Positions 57,132-64,000 of a DNA stretch of 64,000 nucleotides are shown here, piece by piece (within the stretch, counting starts at the first letter, position 1; each line of letters begins with the position of its first letter). The stretch covers positions 434,001 through 498,000 of the forward strand of contig WHVA01000004.1 in NCBI GenBank assembly GCA_015179125.1, given 5' to 3'. The notes under the pieces were generated by a model that did not search any database, was not told where the DNA came from, and saw only the letters and a list, made by a program, of their open reading frames with translations. Origin of the DNA: Gautieria morchelliformis. Its lineage: Eukaryota; Basidiomycota; Agaricomycetes; Gomphales; Gomphaceae. A program made the position numbers and the translations under genes.

Positions 57132-60100
57132 CAGTTGCGGACAATCAAACTCAGTTAATTTGGAGACCCCATTTATGCACACTGCTACAAACATCCAGAA
57201 TAGTCAAAAACTGCGAAAACATGTATATTACACCTTTATGAACATACTTCTACGAGCCGATTTCCTTATTTCAAAAATTTTTGGGCTGACAACACTGAAA
57301 ATTTGGCCACACTGCAAAAAATTCGGGGAAAAATATGAAAAAAATGCGCAATCGACAGCTCTCAATGAGCTGAACATGATTACGTTTGCCAAATTAAGTT
57401 CAGGCCAACCGTTGTGGCGCCAAAAAAAAAGGAAAACCAAGTGGGACCCTCTTCAATGGCTCGCGGACGGCATCCAAAACATACCCGAAACACTACTGGC
57501 CTTCGAAATCAGGCGAACCAGTCAACGTTCAACAGTTACCAAATGTGGAACCGCTCACGAATGACACAGAGCCCACGCCGACACCGGTTGATCCCTATGA
57601 GAACAGCAACCCAAGCATATGTGACATACCTGAAGGAGAATTAGGGCTGCATTTTGACAGCACCAAGTTTAGGATTGATGATGATGATGCTGGCATGGAA
57701 TCAGATATGGAAATTGAAGAAGCGTCATTGTGTGGGGATTGGGGGGACGAAAATCTGCAGGAAAGCTTAATTGCATTGGCAGTGAATCAAGGTGATGATC
57801 CCTTGGATGAAGATTGGGTTCCTTATGAGTTGAGGAAAAGCAGAAAATGAGAATGGGTGAGTCTCTGCAAAGGTTGACCATGCACCATTCCAAGCTGACT
57901 GTGACAGAGTGGCCCAAAGGGTACGCAAAAGGCCCTGATGTAATGAGTAAATCAAAGCGCACCCAACGCTGTTACCGTAACGCAAACCAGAATCAGATGA
58001 CGTTGGATGCTTTCATATCCACTGTGCAAACCTGCACTCTACCAGCTCACGTTCGCAAATTGCCTGCCAAGCATTGTGTCACCTGTTCCGAGCCAGTGAC
58101 AATCCGGCAAGAAAGTCTCGAGGTGAAGATCCCACCAGCCGTTTGGGAAGAAAGCGTTGACATTGAGGTCCCGCCAGTGCCGGCTCATCAGGAAAGCATG
58201 GATCTTGAGATACATCTGGCATTCCACGAAGCTGAAATGGAGGAGACTGGTTGGGAGGATGATATTGAGGAGTGTGTGCATGGAGGTGCAGCCAATATTC
58301 AGGGCTGGAAAGAACTGTGTGAGCAGATAAAAAAGGACTTAAAGGAGGGGAGGAACATTTTACCTATCACAAGGGTCAATCAGCTTCTTATTCTCCGGAA
58401 CTTCGCAACCCTCCAGCTCAAAGGATATGGCAAAATCAAAGCAAGTCTCAATGTTTCTCAACAATGGCATGAGGGGACGGGAGAGCACTTTGCACGAAAA
58501 GTCCGGGCACTTGCACGTCATTACCAAGTTTTTGAACAGTTGCCTGTGGAGAAACGCGGCGGGGCGAAGATAGCACATAGCCTCCTACTTGATGAGTGAG
58601 TCAAAACTGCAGTGCGAGCATGTCTCACCTCACAGAAAGCAGGCAAAGTCACGCCTCGCAAGTTTCAGCATGCAATTAACAAAGAATCCTTCCGGCCCTG
58701 TCAATCTCGTTGAAGCTGCCACTTTGTGAGCGAACTGCACGGCCTTGGCTTCTGAGACTCGGATGGCATTTGATGACACTAAAAAAAGGTGTATATATGG
58801 ATGGGCACGAAAGGGAAGACGTTGTCAAGTACCGTAACGAGCTCTTCCTTCCAGCCATGGCCAAATTCGAGGAGCGGATGACAAAATTTGAGGGTCCAGA
58901 ACTGAGAAAGGTGGCACCAACATTGAGAGAGGATGAGAAAGAGATCATACCTCAATTTCACGATGAAAGCTGCCTCTCGGTCAACGATTACAAAGCACGG
59001 GCATGGTTGGGACCGATTCAGACCATCTTACAAAAGAAAGGCCGAGGCCGTCTTATTCATGTCTCCGAATTCATCAACCCAATCACGGGTCGTCTTGTTC
59101 TTCATGATGCAGAAGGACACATTGTGGATGAAGCTCGGAAAATTATCTACCCTGGATCCAATGGCGATGCATGGTGGGATACAGAACAGCTGCTTACTCA
59201 AGTGAAACATGCGATCCAGGTGTTCAAGAAAGCGCACCTGAATTGTGTTGCACTCTTTATTTTCGATCAGTCATCGGCTCACGCGTCATTGGGTCCAGAC
59301 GCACTCAAAGCTTTGGACATGAATAAGTCAGATGGCGGGAAGCAGCGTAGACAGCGTGACACGGTCATCCCCGAATCCAATCCAGCTGCGGAGCATCGAG
59401 GAAAGCTACAGAAGATGACACTTCCAGATGGCAGACCAAAAGGTTTGGAACGTGTTCTTACAGAACGTGGTTTTGATGTTCATAAGATGCGTGCCAAGTG
59501 TGCACCAGTATGCCCGTTCGAAAATACTCATTGCTGCATGGGCCGCCTCCTCAGCAAACAGGATGATTTCACGAATCAAGAGTCTATGCTTGAGGCTCTT
59601 ATCAAGAAAGCTGGGCATGAATGCATCTTCCTGCCCAAGTTCCACTGCGAGCTCAATCCAATCGAGATGGTAAGTTCGAGGTTGCGTAGTAATTTTATTA
59701 AGTCTGACTATGGTGATCTACAGTACTGGGGATGGGTCAAGTATCATTATCAGGAGGTACCCAAGCAAACCTTCGCAGAAGCGAAGGAGATCGCGTTGCA
59801 ATATCTTAATGCATGCCCTACTGATGTGATCCGGCGGTTTATCAATCGGTCCTGGCGGTTCATGAGTGCATACCGAATGGGGCTTACTGGTAACGCTGCC
59901 GCATGGGCCGTCAGGAAGCAAAAACAACATCGGCAGGTTTCAAACAGGGCAATGATGTCAATTGATGCTGTTCTGAACCCGGTTTAGCATACATATTTTT
60001 CAAATTTTTGGTCCAAAAATTTTGGCCACCCTCAAAAGTTACAGGAAAAATACAAAAGTAGTGTTTTCTGACGTATTTTGACCCGCTGAATCCAATTCTG

Positions 60101-60170
60101 AACTCAGTTTGTCCAAAAAAATACCCAATCACGAGATAATAAATTGGTGGACTTTGATTGTCCGCAACTG
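57132..60170 (+). mobile_element. Tc1/mariner-like DNA transposon, copy 2
   Basis: 3039 bp, same terminal repeats as copy 1 and TA at each side (57130-57131, 60171-60172). Transposase is on the plus strand, so the two copies form a 3-kb inverted repeat spaced by about 21 kb. Confidence 0.95.
57414..59987 (+). pseudogene. DDE transposase of copy 2
   Basis: Same protein as copy 1 with the same in-frame TGA (58599-58601 region) and the same 54-bp intron (59670-59723). In addition it has three single-base losses, each in a run of A: near 57523, near 57845 and near 58686, which break the frame. The second ORF (58710-59987, 425 codons when read through the intron) otherwise matches copy 1, with a CGG to CAG difference in the YHYREV motif. 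Confidence 0.85.
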
Positions 60171-60172
60171 TA

Positions 60173-60243
60173 GATTGGATAAGATTTGAGAGCTCTGGAG
60201 CGGCATCACAAAGTACATCAAGTCCAAACATGGCATAACCCAC
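60173..60243 (-). pseudogene. Short exon-like fragment
   Basis: On the minus strand the frame reads YAMFGLDVLCDAAPELSNLI up to the transposon edge, after a possible acceptor (ctctgcag). It may be the former neighbour of the host ORF at 35959-36403 before the inversion. Weak on its own. Confidence 0.25.
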
Positions 60244-62095
60244 TGCAGAGCATGCGAGCTACTGGGAGAAGGTCCATAGATCTATGCTGCTCCTGGTGTT
60301 GGGTGAAAGCAAAACAATAGATTACTTGTCGAAACTGCCCTCTTGCACGCCTTTGGGGACGGGCTTGAGCCGGCAGTAACGAGAGACAAACTAACTAAAC
60401 AACACAATAAAATTAACTAACAACAAAATAGGGAAGTGGTGGGTGGGTGAGAAAAAAGAAAAGACTGCGACTACCGTCGCTGAAGGATGAAAGAATGCCA
60501 CTCCAATGTTGATCGGTTATGCGCAGTAGACTAAGATAAACGGGCTCAGTGAACAGTAGCTTCACTGAGCCTGTATGTATAGCTACCTAAGATAAACGTG
60601 CTATACATGATGATGAGTGACTTGCGTGTAGACATGAGAAACGGTACGTACCTCAGTGAACAGTAGCTTCACTGAGGTACGACTAGTCATGCGTCTGAAC
60701 TATATACCAGCTTCGGTCATACAAGACCAAAGCTATAAGTATCCTCCCTACTCTGACTGCTCGGCCATGCCGGGCATGGCCCTGCTGCGTTCCATGCTTA
60801 CCAATGGCACCATATCCCAATATCCAAGTGTTGGACTGTGGCAGTCAGAAGGAAAGACAATGGCAGTATGGATGCTTGTGGATCACACTGCGTCGCTTCA
60901 TAGACCCTGGACAATCTTCAAGTGTCCATCCTGTTACTCGCGTGCTACTCGCGCTGAGATCACGTGACGCAGTCACCCAATATGGTAGTCTGAGTTTGAA
61001 GGGAAACCCTATCAGTTTTCCCTTCGAACTCAGGTGCGTAGTGCTAGGTACTCACCGAGTAGATAATAATCTAATCAGTTTTCCCTTCGAACTCAGTCCT
61101 GCGTGTGACACATCCTACCTTTGGACCTGGACCACTATGGGTGCTGTCGCTGAGCCAGCAAGATAAGTCAGCGGCACGTGACCACTGAGATAAGCTAAGT
61201 AGACATGTCGTCTTAGCTCACCTCATTACAGCTCTTTGCATAAGGCGCGCGCCTTTTCTGAGTTTGAAAAAAAATACCTACCTTGCAAGTGCAATTGTGA
61301 GCTCAATTCTACTTCGATTAGCATGATTTTTTGGTACAATGACTCCACAAAAAATAAGCAACAAGCCTCATATTTGTATTCATGCAATTGAACACTATAA
61401 AATTTTCATCTTTTGTACATCACCAGACACAAGCTAAAGCTCCCATTAGGGCTCGGTGCTGTACCATATACGGTTATGGCCGTATGTCGTACGGCCGACT
61501 TACAGTTACCATATCCGTACCATATCCTGGGTCATAAAACTGCTCGACGGTATGGTTACGGCACTACAAGGGTGCCTATGGACGCGTTGGTGGTTTGTAC
61601 ATGCGAGCTCACGTAACGTGGTCCGATGCTATCTAACATGCGGTTGATGCATGTTCTGCTCCCTCCAACCCACCACCATGCCTGCTAGTCGAACGTTGAG
61701 CTTGAAATTACGACATTCCTCCTCCAACAACAACTCTTCCATCTCTTCACCCCATGGCACTAGCCGGAACCACACCCACACCACCGGCACCATTGCCATG
61801 TCTCGCAACATACGCCGCAGTGCCAACTGACGTCCCCCAAGCACGCAGGAGGACTCCAGTTCACCCACCTTGTCTCGCTCCCCATCCCCTGTCGTGCAAG
61901 CATCTCTGACAGAGATGCTTACATACCCATTGGCCGCAAACGCCGCCGTGACCCGAACGCCAGCGCAGTCCACAGGATACTGTGAGTGTCTTGCCTTCTC
62001 TCACCGTCATCACCGTCATGGCCCCCAATTACTTTCCAGAAAGAAATTTGACCCCCTGTCCACCACTGTGCACCACTTCAGACACGTCCGTGACA
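60244..62095. other. Hairpin-rich region without a clear gene
   Basis: 60543-60571 and 60648-60680 are perfect hairpins with the same loop; 60990-61034 is a third with its right arm repeated at 61077-61096; ggccatgccgggcatggcc near 60765 is a short palindrome. 61450-61600 is dense in ATACGG/CCGTAT motifs. 61680-61970 has Ser/Pro-rich frames (SRSPSPVVQASLTEML) that may be the 5' exon of the gene at 62823. Confidence 0.5.
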
Positions 62096-62822
62096 TGTTA
62101 CGACTGTTCCGATCAACCATCTCAGCCACCTCCGCATATCCTCCGCACCACCTCCGTACCACCTCCGACTCTATTCCGACATCCGCAACTTCCGCAACCC
62201 TCTACCTCGACCCCTTGTTCTTTCAGTACCCCTGGCCACCTCCAGATACCGGCCCCCGTACTCGATCCTGAACACAGCAAGATACCATTTCTGTAGTTCT
62301 GCTTCTTCTGATGCCTATTGTACTTACTCGCCTTGTTCTTTGCCATTGTACTTACCCTACCCTGCACCCCCCTTGTCATCCATTGTTCCGCATTAGTTAC
62401 TTGCCCCGAATGTCTATCCGATTCCCACACTCTCCGGAACTTGCTTAGCATCATACCATTACCTGTTGCTTCTGCTCTTTGTATAAAACCCCCTCATGTA
62501 TGTCTCCATTTCTGCAATCAGATAATCGACATCGATACGTGATTCCCTTCACACTGTCTCCTGTTCTTAGCACAGCGAGTTTTGCTAGTCTTGTCTCCCT
62601 CAGTCCTCGAACCTCTGTCCTCTGCCTCTTCCGCCTCTTCCAACCTTTGCCCTCCGACCCTCGACCCTCGACCTTCAGTAGTCTGCTCCCAACTTCCGCC
62701 TTCTCCGATATCTGCAAGTCAACTCCGAAATACTTAGGACGGTAGTTCATCAGGGGCGCAACACATAAGTTGAAGCCGTTGTCCTTTCCAGTTCCGACCT
62801 CTGGGAATTCCGATACATAACA
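62096..62822 (+). mobile_element. Solo LTR, family GyC, plus orientation
   Basis: 727 bp, TGTTACG...CATAACA. It matches the reverse complement of 9661-10344 (for example gaaatacttaggacg and acataagttgaagcc). Flanks are TGACA and CGACA, a 5-bp duplication with one CpG-type difference. Confidence 0.75.
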
Positions 62823-64000
62823 CGACATGTGGATGCGTTTTGCACCCATCTTGCAGGAAGGCCTCAAATATGACAAGAAGAACACTGAACTGGAACTATA
62901 TAGCAAAGAGTGAGTAATTCAGTGGCCCGCTGGTTAGTTTCCAGTGATGGATGTTTGCTCCTCAGCCAACAACACCACATCAAGCTATTCCTGCTTCTCA
63001 AGGCAGATGCCCCTGATATTCTCCACATGGTTAGGCACTATGGCATTGACATCATCACTGATTTTGTAAGCCACTATGTCACCTCTGATCCATGAAACTA
63101 ACATGGCTGGCAGCTTGATGCCAGGTGCAATGATGCATGTGGTGAGGATGTGAAACATGTCAAGGATCATGCTCAGTATCTTCGCCCTACATCCAATCCA
63201 TTCTCACCTCCCTTGAGCATCACTGACAAGGTTATCCGAGGGTTCAGGCACCCCCAGCTTGCCCACCTCATTCGTCCTCTGGGATGGCTTGCTGAGTTTG
63301 ATGACAGCGAGATGTGAGTCCTTTGCTTGCCCAGTCCCACATACCCACATCATTCCTGCAGCTTCCGGCAGCAACTGGCTGATGGGAAAAAGCTCGCGCA
63401 CCCCCATGACTGGCCGCTTTTCCTTTTTGATGAGGAAACTTTTGACATGGAAGATCTTTTCAAGAGTTTCCTTTGCAATGAGATGCTTGTACAGGTATGT
63501 GCTTATGTTCACCATACCTATCTGGATGCCTATCCTGATGTCAGGATAGGCATGGAGACTGATCTTTCAAGGCCCCAGTGCCCTGGATGGCCACCCCTCC
63601 CCTAATGCCAAACGAGGGAATGCATGCCTCAATGGGATGAAGAAAGTCACTGTGGCAGCACTGGCCTATGTGGCCACACTGGTATGGCATCCCAACATCC
63701 CTTGAGTTATCTGCTGATCTTGGTGACATATATACCAGGTCTACTTTGCACTCAGCTCTCAGGAAACATTTCGACCTAGGGGCAACGGGCACACTTTTGA
63801 TTTCTACACGTTTTACAGCGGACTAATTACCTGCGTGAATGAAGATGCAATGGCCAAGGATCATGATGCTATCCTGCTCTGGTGGAACAAGTACGTGTGC
63901 CATTATCACTCAGAACAAATACTAAACCTTCCACAGGCAGGCGTTCCCAAACCACATGCATACTGACAACAAGGGGCATGCAAACCCCCCAGCACAGACC
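62823..64000 (+). CDS. Multi-exon gene of a mushroom-specific family (WWNK..FPN), runs off the window
   Basis: Exons 62827-62909, 62966-63065, 63114-63313, 63362-63494, 63550-63681, 63739-63890 and 63937-64000+ join in frame; introns are 46-57 bp, all GT-AG. Read-out includes HPQLAHLIRPLGWLAEFDDS, GPSALDGHPSPNAKRGNACL, KKVTVAALAYVATLVYFALS, FDFYTFYSGLI and LLWWNKQAFPNH. The IAYVAT..YFALSS / WWNK.xFP layout recalls large Agaricomycete families of unknown function often found with KDZ transposons (DUF6698 or DUF6532 type; the exact name is uncertain). The GyC LTR directly upstream probably separates this part from its 5' exon, so expression may be lost. Confidence 0.6.

Noticed and set aside
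1-64000. tRNA or rRNA genes
   Set aside because: No convincing cloverleaf boxes or rRNA-like conserved blocks were recognised by eye; a covariance-model scan would be needed to be sure.

Overview
The window reads as a transposon-dense stretch of a filamentous basidiomycete genome, probably an Agaricomycete. The grounds are very short GT-AG introns (about 45-70 bp), host families typical of mushrooms (FtsJ-like RNA methyltransferases, a DUF6533/6534-like membrane protein, a degenerate protein kinase, a protein of a mushroom-specific family ending in a WWNK..FPN motif), Tad1-like LINEs, chromodomain Ty3/gypsy elements and Tc1/mariner-like DNA elements. No bacterial or CRISPR signal was seen. 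Assignments rest on motifs and on comparing sequences within the window; no database search was possible.

Layout. 1-2988: 3' half of a LINE inserted antisense into an old gypsy copy (2989-4345). 4355-5655: a gypsy scrap, an inverted-repeat MITE and a GC-rich minisatellite. 6270-8169: a five-exon gene for a secreted, perhaps arrestin-fold protein. 8324-13750: nested relics (three gypsy lineages and a LINE 5' half). 13761-16100: a second copy of the 6270 gene, broken by a 428 bp hAT-type MITE. 16454-20091: two tail-to-tail paralogous FtsJ-like methyltransferases. 21735-30337: a dispersed repeat and a nearly whole gypsy element (GyB, 22714-29798) that carries a nested solo LTR of a second family (GyA). 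30338-35956: left part of gypsy element GyD with a Tc1-like transposon inside it. 35959-45033: poorly coding ground with a membrane-protein gene, a kinase relic and foldback elements. 45034-51237: a whole-looking, very young GyA element. 51935-57129: the right part of GyD, inverted, with an antisense Zn2Cys6-like spliced ORF. 57132-60170: second Tc1-like copy, in opposite orientation. 60173-64000: hairpin-rich ground, a solo LTR and the start of a multi-exon gene that runs off the window.

The main structural result is an inversion of about 21-24 kb. The Tc1-like copies at 32916-35956 and 57132-60170 are near-identical and inverted. The two parts of GyD, the 5-bp target duplication CATGC at its two outer ends, and the two halves of the dispersed repeat it landed in all become collinear if the segment between the Tc1 copies is flipped. 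Ectopic recombination between the two transposon copies explains this; an assembly error across the 3 kb inverted repeats must be excluded.

The host genes do not form a pathway. They sit between layers of mobile elements whose ages can be ranked: GyA and the Tc1-like pair are young, GyB and GyD somewhat older, and the old GyA and GyC relics show strong CpG loss, as expected of cytosine methylation of repeats.
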